Assembly (NCBI GenBank): GCA_022419385.1 | Contig: JAJUBI010000006.1 | Span: 620,001 to 684,000 of the forward strand | Reading direction: 5' to 3' | Source: Paraconiothyrium sp. Pb-2020 | Lineage: Eukaryota; Ascomycota; Dothideomycetes; Pleosporales; Didymosphaeriaceae | Length of the DNA stretch: 64,000 bases | Part shown: in pieces, positions 1 through 13,208 of the stretch | Layout of the letters: every line of letters begins with the position of its first letter | How positions within the stretch are numbered: the first letter of the stretch is position 1 | Notes under the pieces: generated by a model | Databases searched by the model: none | What the model was told of the DNA's origin: nothing | What the model saw: the letters and a program-made list of their open reading frames with translations, nothing else | Made by a program: the position numbers and the translations under genes

Positions 1-218
1 ATACACCCGACCCACTTCTTCGTCTTGCTCCATGTCATCGGGTTCCGGGGGTCGTTCTCTATCCATTCAACCACATACGGATCCTCCTCTGTGCCTGCGC
101 CCTCATAGTCGTAGTTCACAACCTCGTCGGTAACGATGCCTTGCTCAAGAATAAGTTTGATGTGAGGAATGCCCTGTCGTCCAGACTCCGGGTCCACGCT
201 GGACTTTTCTCCCGCCAT
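1..218 (-). CDS. MFS transporter, N-terminal part (runs off the left edge)
   Basis: The minus strand is open from an ATG at 218 to the left edge (72 complete codons), so only the cytosolic N-terminus is present. It begins MAGEKSSVDPESG and reaches DPYVVEWIENDPRNP followed by MTWSKTKKW. The pattern DPY-V-W--NDP-NP--WS--KKW is the segment just before the first membrane helix of fungal drug:H+ antiporter-type MFS transporters. No membrane helix is visible yet, so the substrate cannot be judged. A TATA-like stretch lies about 130 bases upstream, at 347-353. The family call relies on this one motif, which is very characteristic of the group. Confidence 0.75.
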   Translation of the reverse strand, partial: MAGEKSSVDPESGRQGIPHIKLILEQGIVTDEVVNYDYEGAGTEEDPYVVEWIENDPRNPMTWSKTKKWVGC

Positions 219-346
219 ATTGACCAGTGCACTCGCTTGGCGAGGTATTATAAGACGAGTACAAGAGACAAAAAAGGTATGCAAGGGACGAAGATCTGGA
301 GAAACACAAATGAAAGTGAAGATCTCTCCTCGGCGACTGGGGCGAG

Positions 347-353
347 TATATAT
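347..353 (-). promoter_or_regulatory. TATA-like element of the MFS gene
   Basis: The TATATAT stretch read on the minus strand sits about 130 bases before the MFS start codon. The position suits a fungal core promoter; no transcript evidence is available. Confidence 0.35.
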
Positions 354-2601
354 CGATACTATTAAAAGCTCCGCGCGCCCTATGGGTCGGTCTACGGACC
401 AGAATTCTCGAATCTGCGAACGGGTCCCACTATCAATCAATCTCGCCCTTTCCGCCCCTTGGGCAGCTGTTCCACGCGCGTTGCCCACCACATAATGACA
501 CCATCAACACGCCTCGGCCGAGCGTCGAAAAACATTCCTCTCGTGGCCAATGACCAGCCTGCCACGTGATAAGAGTGGGGTGCCTCGGTACCTTTCGTGC
601 CGGGATCGTTGACGTAGCGGCGATCTGTGCAGCGTCTTCAGACTCGATTTTGGGCGCGCTAGCCAAATGCAGATGTGCCGAGGTTAATCTAGTCATATGA
701 GAGTGGGACCTGGATCGAGACGAAGTCAGAAGAGATAAGTAGGACGCGTGCGCCGGCACCCGGGGGCGGAGGGTCGGACGGTATTCATGCCACTCGGTGT
801 TCATGCCGTGGGAGATGGGGTCAGCGTGTGTAAAAGAGCTGCAAATGTGCATTACGAAGCAGCCTGCTCGACGGAGTTTACACATGTATCTCCTACGATG
901 TTACATCCCGAGAAGATGGTGGACACATAGACGTGCTATGCGACTAAGTGTACACAGCGGCGATATCCAGCGTTATCTCGACTTCGAGAAATCTTCGCTT
1001 GCAGACACAAACAAGACTCACGGTCCGATCCTAGCTCCGACGTCCGAGTCAGAGGACAACACCCACGTCCAAGGCAGCGATACCACTAGCGACGGACGCT
1101 TGTGTTAAAGCATTTAGTTTCCGTCGCGGCGGCATCTCCGAAACCGTGGTTTAAAATGATTTTTTTTGCTGCTGCTGTTTACCTCGGCATATCAGCATAA
1201 AACTTATTTTGCCATGGCTACCACGATGTCGAATGACATTCATGTTAGCTTCTGGAGATTTTGCTCTAGATTCAAGACAGTAGTCTTGGTACAAGTCCAA
1301 GGCCGTTAGAGGTGTACCGAGGCTTAGGCAAAGTAGTGGTAGGTCTTCGGGAATGGAATTCATCCAATTCCGTTCTCCTTCTAGTCGTCTACAAGGGCTG
1401 TAACAGTGCTCCACCAGCACTGTCACTTTGATGTTGAGCTTGCGAGATTGTATCTGGTATACTAATCAAGTGAACTCCTTCAGAGAGTAGTGAATATAAC
1501 TCCGCTTACAAATAAGCCCAGCTCTTGTTTCAGTGGTTTCAAATCTCGCTTTCAAATGTTCAACTGCATAGCACGGATGCAGCACGTGGGCTGAGATCGC
1601 TGTGCATAGGGCTTACAATTAGACGGTGCAGGTAGGCGAGTACAATTCGCTAGATCAGAGGGTATTGACGCCGCAGAACGAAACCGCACAAATTTGCCTA
1701 GCACAAAGAGTCTACTACCCTTGCGTGGCCCAAGATCTTCGAGCGAGTGTATGCGCCCACCATGATTACACTGCTCACTATTCGCTCTGTGCTGCCAGGA
1801 AGTCTTCGAGAACGAGAAGAAGAGCCGCTGCATAGCCAGTGCTGAGATTCCAGCGCCATCTGACAGCGCTACTCGAAAGGACATTTGAGTACAAAGTCGT
1901 GCCCGAGGACAGGCAAACAAAAGCCGATTGTACGCAGACCTTGACGTCGTACTATATGTCTGACATGAACACCTTTTCCCGCACAGCGTTTTCTTCGACG
2001 TCTCTGACAGTTCATCATTTCATGTGGGTGACTTGATCACTTTGTTTCGCTGACAAAGATTTTTCAAAGTCTGCCCTTGAAGCTCATACAGACATGTGGT
2101 TCACTAAGCTGCCGCAATATCTGACCGCATTTGTGAGGTGATGGAAATCGGAAAGCATCTTTCTGACATGACTTGGGGATCGTTGTACGTTGTAGAGACT
2201 AAAAATTGGCCCTGAGAGCGCGTTCAAGAGAGTATGAGTGAGCCCGCTTTTAGTACGGTCTCCATGGTACTTGCATTTAACCTCGATGCAAGTAATTCCA
2301 CACGATGCTATATGTTATGGACAAGATGCGGGTATCATTGTATAACGTCCTGCTTCTGCACTATAGCGTAGGTGTTGGCCAACCAAATCATTTAAGTTTT
2401 TGGAATCCTTCTTCATTCTGTTGGTCAAATTACGATACAGTACGCTCATGTAGTATTCGTAGTTTGTCCATGCTGCAACTCACGTTTTGTTCACCTGAAC
2501 GAACTATACATAAATATCCAGATTCGAATCTTCCAAATACAACTTTATCCTTCCAAAACGCCAAAGCCGCGCAACCATGATATCTTTATACACAAATGCT
2601 T
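354..2601. other. Intergenic, no gene recognised
   Basis: About 2.2 kb between the MFS promoter and the 3' end of the P5C dehydrogenase gene. All open frames are short (150 codons at most), overlap each other on both strands and have no recognisable motif, signal peptide or plausible exon chain. I see no RNA gene or repeat. Confidence 0.5.
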
Positions 2602-4527
2602 TTACACCTCGTTGCTGGGGTACTGAACCTGGGTCGTGGGAAGGAACTCCTCCTTGACCGACCGCATGTTGACGAAACGGGACAGGAGCGTCGCGCTGCC
2701 AGCCTTGTCGTTCGTGCCGCTTGCCCGCGAGCCACCGAATGGCTGCTGACCGACCACAGCACCAGTGCACTTGCAGTTCACGTAGAAGTTACCTGCTGCG
2801 TTGCGCAGAGCATTCTCAGCGAAGCGAATGGTTTCCCTGCCCTGTGCAAAGACTGCACCGGTGAGAGCGTACTCGGAAGTAGTGTCGATCTGTTTGCAGA
2901 TCTTGGCAAAGGCATCAGGAGCAGAGTCGTCGTATACGTATGCGACGAGGACAGGACCGAAAAGTTCGCGGGAGAGGAGGGGGTGATTGGGGTTGGAGGT
3001 CTGGTAGATGGTGGGGTGGATGTAGTAGCCCTTGCTTGAGTCGTACTTTCCGCCAACAAGGAGCTCGAGCTCGCTGTCGTTCTTGGCCTCATCAATGACC
3101 CCGGAAAGCTTATTGAAGCTGGCTTCGTGGATGACGGGGCCGATGAAGTTGGAGAAGTCGGAGGGCTCGCCGATCTTCAATGCCGCTGTCTCAGCGACAA
3201 GCTTCTCTTTGAACTCGGGCCAGATGGATTTCGGAACGTAAAGACGGGAGCATGCGCTGCACTTCTGGCCTTGATACTCGAAAGCGCCGCGCACAGTCTG
3301 TATTGCCGCGTTTGAGACCTCCGCGCTAGGGTGGATGAGATGAAAGTTCTTGCCGCCAGTCTCGCCGACGATGCGAGGATAGCCTTGATACTTGCCCTCG
3401 GCTACCCCGTTAGCGATCTTGCCGTACAACGAGCGGAAGACCGCTGTGCTGCCAGTGTAGTGCAGAGCTGCAAATTGGCGGTGAGACAACACTGCTTGGG
3501 TCACCTCGACCGCGTCACCAGGCACCCACTGGATGACGTTCGGAGGCAAGCCGGCCTCGATAAGAATCTGATAGACAAGCCAATTTGACGCGATAGCCGA
3601 TGGTGATGGCTTCCACACTACGACGTTACCCATCAGAGCGGGGGCTGCAGGAAGGTTTCCTCCGATGGCGGTGAAGTTGAATGGCGAGATTGCGTATACG
3701 AAGCCTTCGAGCGGGCGGTACTCAACACGGCTGTATTTCGTTAGCATCCATGCGTCAAGTTGTGGAACATGTCCACGTACTTCCACACGCCTGGCGAGTT
3801 GTGCACGGGCTGTTCCCCGTAGGTCTCCTCTGCATATTTGACGTTGAACCTGTCAATATTAGCCACAGTGACATATGCGAGTACACAAGATATGCCCACC
3901 TGAAGAAATCGCATAGCTCGGCCGCAGCGTCGATCTCCGCTTGCCATGCATTCTTGCCCTGGCCAAGCATCGTAGCGGCCATGATCTCATATCGGTACTT
4001 GGTTGATATCAGGTCTGCTGCCTTGAGGAAAACAGCGGCGCGGTCGGCGAAAGGTAAGTTCGCCCATGATTCTTGAGCTGCGAGGGCCTCGTCTATTGCC
4101 TTGTTGACATCTGCTGTGCTGGCGTTGGAGTACTTCGCGACCACGTCGGCGTGGGACGAAGGGTTGTGTTGGGTGAGAATGGACGAGTTGGTGATCTATC
4201 AATGTCAACAAATTGTTTCATAATAGGAAGGATATCTTCACATACGTGTTTTCCTCCCACTGCCAGTGGAACCTCTACTGGTGTCCGCTGCTTCAGAGCT
4301 GCCACTGCATCCTGGAGCTTCTGGCGGTCTACGGAACCCTTTGTGTAGTGTTGCTGCAGATGGTGTCAATTTCAACACTACAAGACTAGAAATTCTGCGC
4401 TCACGTTTAGTTCGTTGTTGATCGTAGGTATCTTGAAGTTGGCGATGGTTGCGACGCCTCTTCTCGACGTGCAACATTGAGCCTTCAGCGATTGCGAAGC
4501 TGGTCGCAGAGTCCTTATTGAAGACAT
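2602..4527 (-). CDS. PUT2: Delta-1-pyrroline-5-carboxylate dehydrogenase (five exons)
   Basis: Oxidises P5C/glutamate semialdehyde to glutamate with NAD+, the second mitochondrial step of proline catabolism (yeast PUT2, Aspergillus prnC). Exons, 5' to 3': 4405-4527, 4246-4353, 3900-4195, 3781-3849, 2602-3730, giving about 574 aa, the usual length. All introns have GT/AG ends. The splice at 3780/3731 joins GVWN to RVEYRPLEGF, a family signature. The N-terminus (MSSIRTLRPASQ, then CCTSRRG) is basic and Ser-rich like a mitochondrial presequence. Family motifs: SPFNFTAIGGNLP, GETGGKN, catalytic Cys near residue 356 in YQGQKCSACSR, and PFGGSRASGTNDKAGS close to the C-terminus. The neighbours are not other proline genes, so this is not a prn cluster. 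The internal splice joins are unambiguous by frame and homology. Confidence 0.95.
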
Positions 4528-4997
4528 TGTGATTATGATGATAGCAATAGTATGCTCTGCAAGAAACAATGCATGCGAAGACGCTCTGTAGATATTTGTA
4601 GCACGACGTAGCTCAATGTTGAGCCGACGGAAGCCGCGAAGCGGGGCGCAAACCCCACAGTCGCGACTGCTCCAGGACGCCCTTGCACGTGCACATTCCT
4701 ACACTAACACCGGCTCCTGGCACCCGTTGCATATTTTGGGAGTCCGGACTCCGATGTCGCTGAGTTTTTTTCTTGATTATCTTCATCATGCGATTACTGG
4801 CTAGGGTCGGAAGTTGCGATCTAGGAACGTAAGCCGCTATTCAAATGAGATATTCTACCATGGTATGCAAATTGTTGCTTGTGTTCATTTGGTATCATAG
4901 ATCTATCCCAATACTCAGGCCATACTTCAGATGCAGTATAGCCGTGGAAAACGCCACATTCACCAAGTCATGAATGTATGAACAATGTAAACCTCCT

Positions 4998-6740
4998 CTA
5001 CATCTCCATGGCATCCGCTCCGGCCGCTTCATCGCCCCAAAGACCCTCCAGCTTGAACTCGGCGGCCCACTCCTTGACAATATCCTTCTGGTCACCAACA
5101 AGACCACCCTTCGTAGCAGGGGCAGTCTTGTTGCTTTTTGTGAGAGTGGCTTTGTATGCCGGCGGGTCGGTCCATCCCTGGATTCGACCGTCACGCCAGT
5201 CTGTGATGACTGTTTGCGCTGCACTGTGAAGGTTGGGAACACCGCCCTTACCAAGGCGACCTCGCTTCCTCGCTACTTGTACAAGGAAGTCTGTCGTCGT
5301 ATCGCCATTGACAGTATGCAGGGGTGGGAGATCGTACACATCGACCATCTTCTGAAAGAGCTCTGGTGAAGAGGACAGGCGCTTCAGAAGGAGGCTCACG
5401 GCCGGCACAGGGTCGTCGATCTCTTTCGGCGGAATCGCATTCAGCAAAATGAGTCTCGCCTTCTCTTCCACCTTGCTGCTCTTGCTGCCTTCGGGGCTGT
5501 TGGGGAACACAATTCCAGGAGAGTCGAGAAGCTTCAGCTTGCTGTCCAGTTTGACTTCACGCAAGCTCGTTGTGACACCAGCCTCAGCTCCGACCGGGCA
5601 TGCGCCGACTCTCCCGCCCATCTTTTGCGTGAGAGCATTGATGACTGAGGACTTGCCAACATTTGGGTACCCAATGATACCGACCTTGACCGATCGCTTC
5701 AGTTGTCTGGCTTCAGAGAAAGTCTTGAGCGCTCGGAAGAGGGTCTCGGATGTACCCTTGATCGTGAGCTCCTTGTGGTCGAACGTCTTCGCATTTGGCG
5801 CGGGCTTCGAGGCGCGGAGAGGCAGCGTGGGAAATGATCGGCGCAGGTGAATCAGCCACGACTTAAGAACTGGTGGCGGTACAAGATCAATCTTGTTCAG
5901 GATGAAGATCATCCGCTTGCTGCCTCTGTCGGCTGCCATGACCGCTTGCTCCACCTCTTTCGATCGCGTGCCTTGCGGGTCCCGCGCATCGAGCACGTAG
6001 AGCACCACGTCTGCGGCTTCCACGACCTGCTTATATATCTTGTCGAATTGCTTCCGGGAGGAATCCTTTCGCACGTTGACTGCGCCCTCATCATCCTCGA
6101 GATCGAAACGTTCGAAATCGTCTTCTTCGCCTTCGTCCATCGCCTCCTCGTCGTGCGATTTCTTCTGTTCGAACTTGGCTGCGCGAGCTTTTGCAGAGGC
6201 AAGCAGAGCGGCCATAGGATTTGAGTCGTCCTGCAAATTGGTTAGTCTCTGATGGATTACCCACAGCGAGAGCGTACGCACCACCTGCATCGAATCTTCG
6301 TTTTCCGACGCTGCTTCCACAAGGTCGTCCTCGCCGTCGAGATCTTCGTCGTCCTCAAGAGTGTCCATTGTAGCCTCTCCATTACGCCTCTGCTCCTTCG
6401 CTAGCTCCCTGCGGCGCGCATTTTCCTCTGCCTTTACTCGTCGCGACTCCTCAATTTCTTGCAGGATTTTGTCCTTGTACGGGAAAAGGTTTGGAATGCC
6501 AGGGTCCTTCTTGATCTTCGAGCGCCACTCGGGGTTCTGTAATGCTTAGCATTCATAAGTATCGGGGATACTATGCGCTGTACCTTCTTGGCTTCCTTCT
6601 TCGCCTTCCGTTGTTTCGCCGCAGAGGACTTCTCGATCTTATGCCTCAACCGCACGGGTACGCGCTTCGATTTGGGTTCTGGAACATTTAAGCGACAATG
6701 CTGAAGTCTGGTCTCCATTTGACTCACTTCCGACCTTCAT
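4998..6740 (-). CDS. NUG1: Nuclear/nucleolar GTPase NUG1 (nucleostemin family)
   Basis: Circularly permuted GTPase needed for 60S subunit maturation and export. Exons: 6728-6740, 6584-6678, 6282-6536, 4998-6230, giving about 531 aa (yeast Nug1 is about 520). The first exon is only 13 bases; splicing gives MKVGKPKSKR and then a Lys/Arg-rich region, as expected for the family's RNA-binding and nucleolar-targeting N-terminus. An acidic stretch (about residues 90-150) follows. The permuted G motifs come in the order G4 NKIDLVP, then G1 GYPNVGKSS, then G3 DSPGI. The third intron (6231-6281) is 51 nt, has a CTAAC branch point, is a multiple of three and has no stop codon. The gene faces the divergent phosphatase gene across 469 bases. 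Confidence 0.95.
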
Positions 6741-7209
6741 AGTGTGTTTGGCGCTGGTTGTTGATACTGTGCGTTGTTGGAATTCATCCAAAATCCAAAA
6801 ATTCAAGACCGCCAAGATTTCGCATCACGTGCGTCGGCGGTGCGTAGCGGCAGAATCATTTTAGCGCGGGCGGAAACTGTGGGGCCATGTACTCGATGAC
6901 CATAGTTGAATCTCAGGAAAACCAATCAACCTCTTTGGATGCTACAAAAGGTCCAGACGCAACATATCTCGAGGTCAGTCCTGCGAAAAGAATCATCAGC
7001 CCACAAGTACGCGCGTGGGCAGTCTACAGGTGTGAATCTGACCCTGCAACTACGTAGTCGGCGGACGGCATACCCTATACGGCAAGTCCTCGCAGATCCC
7101 TTACATTTTTCTCACCTCTCGCCTTTTCCATTACAAAGTTAATGATACGGGCATTTAGTTTCAGCTTGATCCTCTGAGCAACCCTCAAACTCCACCTACA
7201 CACAGCAAC

Positions 7210-8241
7210 ATGACGGTCCCGAAATCCTCAGAGACATCTTTCAATGCTCCCCCGACCAGGATTACTAGCGATGGACTTGTAAGTCGACTCTCCGAGACCT
7301 TTTATACACGCTAACACCATCAGCTCTTTGATATGGAGTAATACGAAAGTATCTCATGTACTGTGCAATGGATGCTGATCAACACTAGTGGTACTATAAT
7401 CGACTCGACTGAAGCTGTGATCAAGAACTGGCAAGCGTAAGTGGCTCGGTCTTCGCTTGAGATCTGTGATGATCCTTCCGTAACTATTCGCGCCTCCCTA
7501 GGCCTTCCAGTGGGCCTTAGGCGTAAAAGGCTGGTGACGACATCAGGATCTCATTACTCGTTCATTGTCTCTCGTACTGACCAACGAAGAATTGGAAAAG
7601 AGATAGGCGTGGACCCAGAGGTCATACTTGCAACATCGCACGGTCGAAGATCGATTGATGTACTCAAAATATACGAACCTAAATTAGCAAACTGGGACTG
7701 TACGTATCCCACGTGGCGTTCCCACATGGCAGCTGACCAAGCTGTAGACATTGGCAAAAAGGAAGAACAAATCCCTTTAGAATTTGGCGCCGACGCAGTC
7801 GAGATCCCTGGCTCCCGCGCTTTTCTAGAAGAACTCGAGAAGCAATCCATCCCTTGGGCTATCGTTACATCGGGCACGCGGCCCTTGGTAACCGGCTGGC
7901 TGGACGCCCTGAAACTAGCACATCCTAAAAACCTCGTCACCGCCGAAGACGTCGACAATGGCAAACCTGACCCAGCCTGCTACCTCTTAGGATGCAAAAA
8001 GCTCACGCTCTCAAAAGAACATCCTTCCATCGTTGTTTTCGAAGATGCACCTGCGGGAATAAAATCAGGAAAAGCCGCAGGATTCACAGTCATAGCGTTA
8101 TACACAACGCATACGCTAGAGCAACTCAAGGAAGCAGGCGCCGATTACATCGTCCAAGACATGCGTTCAGTCTTACTCCAATCCTGGAGTAAGGCCACCG
8201 GTGAAGCACAGCTTGAGATTGTCGATGCCCTTGTGTGGTAA
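7210..8241 (+). CDS. HAD-family phosphatase, glycerol-phosphatase (GPP1/GPP2) type
   Basis: Exons 7210-7278, 7324-7337 (14 bases), 7389-7436, 7590-7699 and 7748-8241 encode about 244 aa, close to yeast Gpp1 (250). HAD motif I is split across exons 2 and 3: LFDMDGTIIDST with the nucleophile Asp and acid/base Asp. Then come GVDPEVILATSHGRRSIDV, motif II VTSGTRP, motif III GKPDPACY and motif IV VVFEDAPAGIKSGKAAG. These match Gpp1/Gpp2, which dephosphorylate glycerol-3-phosphate in osmotic and redox glycerol synthesis; the related Dog1/Dog2 (2-deoxyglucose-6-phosphatases) cannot be excluded. The intron 7437-7589 (153 nt) is longer than the others; I chose the acceptor that joins WQA to IGKEIGV because it restores the conserved alignment. 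Confidence 0.88.
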
Positions 8242-10799
8242 ACAGTAATTGGACCATCCTCGCGATATGAAGAAGGCTGGGCTTTCAGCTTCTGGTGTCC
8301 TTGTCCATTGTCATGATCTCTCCGGCATGACAGCAGCAATAGAACAGCATCCCACAACCTCATGCCCATCAACGTTCCCAGAGGACCGTCAATAGAATTT
8401 CTCGTGGCTGTACAGAAGATCAACGATTTTTATAGAGGTCCATAGAATCCTACTACTACGTCCGACTCTTCCAGTAGCGAATCGAAGAACAAAGCACGGG
8501 CTGTTCCACTTCTTACAGTACAGGGATGTCGCCCATACTACAGTAGCCAGAAACCTTACCTGCTCAACTGCCAGTAACAATTTCGAAGGGTCTGCTTGCT
8601 CGCTTCTAAGAGGCAAGTTTACTCGGTGACCGAGGTGTTCCGGCTGTGCATCCATGTCTCTGCAGACTACCCCAGTCCGCAGGCCAGCCAATCCACAAGA
8701 GAACATGCCAGGCAACTTCTACCTGCGCAGCCACGACGTGGGCGATTGTTCTCACGCCTGACCCAGGAGAATGGGCCCGCGTTGGACATTTATCGCGCCG
8801 CTGGAATGCGTCTATCCCAAGGATTACTTTCTCGACTGCTACCTCACAAAGCGTTGCATTGCATGCCACCCTCGCCCCAGCAGTCTGAGCCACACACCCC
8901 AGGTCCAAGTGTTCAGAACGGTCACGTTACATGCATGACAGAAATCCGCCGCCGCCTAAAATTATCCGCCGATCGGGCGTCCCCTGAAAATGCATCAAAC
9001 GACACAATATGTGGCCTTGACAAATTCTGTCTCCTGCTCCAGCGTGCACAGGGACATGTCGGCGGGAAGCTTTTCGCGTGTGTTTGCACCAATGGCAGAT
9101 ACTCGGGGTCGACAGGGGCAGTGAGGCTGTGCTCCTCCCTTGCAGGGGGTTACCAGTCCCCCGGCCCACAAACTCAGCTGCTGGTCTTGGCCTAGAGTGG
9201 GACGACAAGCGCAAGATACATGGTGCGCATGGATAAAAGACAGTGCTAACCTGAGGGGTCATGAGTCGCCCAAAATGGCCAGCTGCGGACTCTGTGCAAC
9301 AAGATCAACACCGCTTTGAGACGCTTTGAGTCTCTCGAGTGACACCGAGGCCAGAGGCAAGTGGATGCTGCAAGGTACAACTGTTGAACCATCTCACCCG
9401 TATTTACGCCGCTTTCCGAGTCCCCGAGAGACACTCGCTCCCCCTCGACGGCGCAGAACGAGGGCTTGGTGGAAAAAACGAACGTCACACAGACTGTCCG
9501 TCTGGTCGCTGCCCACGATGGTGGTGTGTTGTGTTGAGAGGAGCGAGTGATGAGCGGCGTCAACACTGGTGATTGGAGAACTTTCTCTTCAACACCTTGC
9601 AGGACGGGCGAGGGTTGGGTTTGGCGCTTGAGTCCGGGACAAAGGGGAGTTCTCGGGCCCGATGAGCCTAGCGCCCGGTAGCCTTCATGCTTCGCTGTGA
9701 CGGCACAGGCGGGCGACAGTCGCCTTGCAAGGAGCCCCCACCGCCCTCGATGTCGACGTCAACGTCCAACGTTGCAGTCGACGGAAGTCTGGTGGAATAT
9801 TCTCCGGGCTGAGAGGGTCCAAGCTGCTGTCGTCTTCCAAGGACCATGTGCGCATCTCCCGAAATTGGACAGATGACGATGCCAACAGCGACGGTGCGAG
9901 AGAGGCTCGCGTAAGTGAAGGGGAGGTCCATGACAAGCCAAGGTAGCCCGCAGTGGGCAGATCAGCCGCCGCCGCCGTCTTCACACCAATAGAGGCGTGT
10001 GCTCCGGCCAGCAACCCCCTGTGGCCGCCGCCGTGCCCCGGCCTCGAGCGTGCCGGAGCTTCGACCAGCAAGCCTCGGCGGCAGCGCGCACAGGCGAGGC
10101 GCGGACGCCGCAGAGGGATTGCAGAGGGCACAGCGGCACGATGCAGCTCAGCGAGGCGGGCGCGGGCGCGGACGCGGACGCTCTGCGAAGGCGACTTCAG
10201 CATCCCACGGCCACGGCCGCCATTCGCTACCCAGCGCCGTGAGACGCAGGCTGCTGGTGCGTGAGCTAACGCTGCTGAGGCCGCGATCCAGCGTGCGTTA
10301 GAGGGCTGCGCGTGGGTCTATTCTTGGGTGCCAGCGGAGGTCAGTCAGGTCAGTGGAGGGCGGGCGAATCAGGCCGAGCTCAGACCCAGTGCTCCCGCTG
10401 CTAAGAGTGCGGTGCGCCTCCGCCGTCTGCGACCAGCTTTACTCCTGACCAGTTCATTCCGCCGTTGACACTCGCTTTCTCGGCCCACGTACTTCCTCTC
10501 GTTATTTTGTTGGCGCATCGCTCTGTGATGTCGTGACAGTCATTCGTTAAAGTCCCGCTTACCCTCCACCGCAGCTTTCGTTGTCCGCCGAGCCCGCGCT
10601 GCTTCCCCGTCTTCGCCCCATACAACAATAGTCGCGACCCGCTGTCTACCACAGGACCTCGCCCTTCCCCCTAATCGAACCGCGCGAATCGCAGACTGCC
10701 TAAAGCTCACCATCGCTGAGCAGAACGAACAAGACCTTCGGCGCGCCGCTGCTCGCGCTGCCTCTTTGCGCTCCTCGACGCACCCCGTGCGCTGTGCCC
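8242..10799. other. Long intergenic region upstream of the homeobox gene
   Basis: About 2.5 kb without a convincing gene. Between about 9,950 and 10,300 the DNA is very GC-rich and all frames open up, producing long but unlikely Arg/Ala-rich reading frames on both strands. Pyrimidine-rich DNA at about 10,440-10,800 leads into the homeobox start and is probably its 5' UTR/promoter. Large upstream regions are common for fungal developmental regulators. Confidence 0.5.
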
Positions 10800-13208
10800 A
10801 TGCAGTCTTATGCGAACAGCAGCGATGCTGCGGCGCAACGGCCCCCTTCCGCACAAGGAAGCGGGGGCAATGCGAAGCCGCCTGGACCTGCGAAGCCGCC
10901 TGGGACAGCTGACGTGAAGCCACGTCTGTAAGTCTGCGTGAAGCGTCGATTGTGGGACTTTGTTGACCTTTGTGTTTAGGACCAAAGAACAACATGACAT
11001 ACTCGAGCGTCACTTCCAGCAACATCACAAGCCCAGCACCAGTACGAAGAAGGGCTTTGCGGAAAATCTGGGGGTTCCCCTAGACAAGATAAATGTCAGT
11101 GCCATTCACTTGAGAGTTGGCTACTGAGCTAACACGACGCACAGAATTGGTTTCAGAATAGGAGAGCAAAAGTAAAACAGGACATGAAAAAGCAGATTAA
11201 CCAGTACAACATGCAGATGGGGCTCTACGCGCAACCGCAAATGCCAGGAGCGCCGCAAATGCCAATGCCCGTCCCTGCCTCGATGCCACACTTCCCTCCG
11301 CAGATGGATCAAGCACAGCCTCAGATGACTCTTGCTCAAGGGTACTATCCTGTGAATGCCGACATTAGTCCTGCCACCATGCCAGTTCAAAACGTCGACC
11401 GCCCGTCAGCACTAGACATCGGCCCAAGTCAGCAGCAGCAGCAACAGCAGCAGATGCTGCTCCAACAGCAATACGACATGCACCATTCGCTGCGCTCGAT
11501 TCCGGAGGCTGACCGAGGGAATTATGCGCATCCCAATGCGGTTATGCATTCTATCATGGCGGCCACTGCTGGACCGTCGTACATGCAAAACAGTGGTGTT
11601 CCAATGCAACAGCAGGGCACGAATTTTGTCTTCGATGATCAAACTCCCAATGGTTTGCCGAATGAGATCCCTTTTTCCATGCCCAACGACATGTCCGCTG
11701 TAAATGCTACACCCGAAGACGATCAATTCGGCGGCTTTCAGGACTATCTGTCGTACCTCCCAATCATCTCAACGGCACCGGGTGATTTGCAGATCAATGC
11801 AGGGTCTCTGTCGGCGGACGACTCGCCCTACTCTGGTACTCATTCAAACACAACTAACCCTTCATCGATTGAGCCAAACACCGGTTCAGTGGCCTCCATC
11901 ACGTCAAAGTACTCGGGCTGGACTGACACGAATGGCGACGCGGAGACCAAGCCGGAAAATGACACGGAGGATTTCTTCGCTAGTCCCTACAACATGCCAC
12001 AGGCGTCGGCCTCGGAGGCCAACTTCTGGGCACCAAGTACGCAAGGCCAAGGATTTCCGCGTGTGGATATGTACCAGCATTCTAACGCGTCTGCACACGC
12101 TATTCTCTCGTCACCGCACAACAGTGGGCGCTCGCTTAGCACTGGACCCGCGGATTTCGAAACTCCTGACTTTGGAGGCGAGGTGTTCGCCCGGAGAAAT
12201 TCTTCTACAAGCAATCTTGCCACGAACATCGAAGCAATACACATCCAAACGCCAGAGGGTTTCCGATCGCCCACTCAGTCTAGCATTGCTGCTCGGAGGC
12301 ATAAGCGACCGGCCACACTGAACTCGAATACGCTTAGAAGCGCGTCATACAGCGGCAGTGCGCCTTCGCCAGGGCAGCACAACAACAGCGACCACACGCT
12401 CCGCAGGATCCGATCTTCTGGAATCGGTAATGCAGGTCGCGTTCAGAAGCCACAGCCGGGCTCCGCACCGCGCTCCCCCATGTCCTTGACCTTCTCAGAA
12501 GCTGCCTCTTCCCCTAAGTTCCAGCGTACCTTGTCATCTTCCAGCATCACTACTGTTGGCCACGGTGGCAGTCTAGCTCCACCTACACCGCAGACACCGA
12601 ACGAGCATGGGCGTTTCCCCTACTGGCAAAGCAACCCGACAATCAGGACTTCTTTGCCGGATCATAGTTCTCCGGAGAGCATGGCCGCGAGTTGGGCCAT
12701 GGAGCAGGTCGGATCGTTTATGGGAGAGTCTCCTCCTTCGCTGGAGGCAGCGCAACTACAACAATCCCGACTTGGTACTGAGATGTACCGCGACACCCCA
12801 CCGCAGTCTGCACCGGCAACACAGCCGGGATTCCCTCGCCAAAATTTAATGCAACCGCCGCGAATGAGGGCTGCATGCCACTCAAGCACTGACCTAACCC
12901 TCCAGCAACCTAAGCCCAGCCACTTCCGGAGACCATCGCTTCCCGTTGACGCGCAAGGGCAAGGCGACGACCAAAATACCATGTTCGGTTCCTCATACGG
13001 AGGTTTTAACTACGATGATATCTCTCTGAGCGGCATCCAGCACAATGTGCCGTTCGCGCCACCTGTCTCCGCTATGCCGGACTTCTTGGTCAACCAGTAC
13101 ATCCCTCCGTCTGGGGATGGAATCCACGGACACATGCGACGGACTACCGCACCCGAGGCCAAGAACTACATCTTCGCCAACCAGGGCCCGCGCGACTTCC
13201 GCTCCTGA
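10800..13208 (+). CDS. Homeobox transcription factor (HTF1/HOX2-like)
   Basis: Exons 10800-10927, 10980-11094 and 11145-13208 encode about 768 aa. A typical homeodomain spans roughly residues 40-100: PRLTKEQHDILERHF, then TKKGFAENLGVPLDKIN, then NWFQNRRAKVKQDMKK. Trp48, Phe49, Asn51 and Arg53 of the recognition helix are present. Both introns fall inside the homeodomain. The rest is low complexity: a Met/Pro/Gln-rich part, a polyglutamine tract (CAG/CAA repeats around 11430-11450) and Ser/Pro-rich regions, typical of activation domains. Linked N-terminal homeodomains with long disordered tails occur in the HTF1/MoHOX2 conidiation regulators; the assignment to that subgroup is inference. No neighbour informs on the target genes. 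Confidence 0.9.

Noticed and set aside
9685..10301. Several overlapping 80-172 codon frames on both strands
   Set aside because: All frames open simultaneously in a very GC-rich stretch; products are Arg/Ala-rich with no motif.
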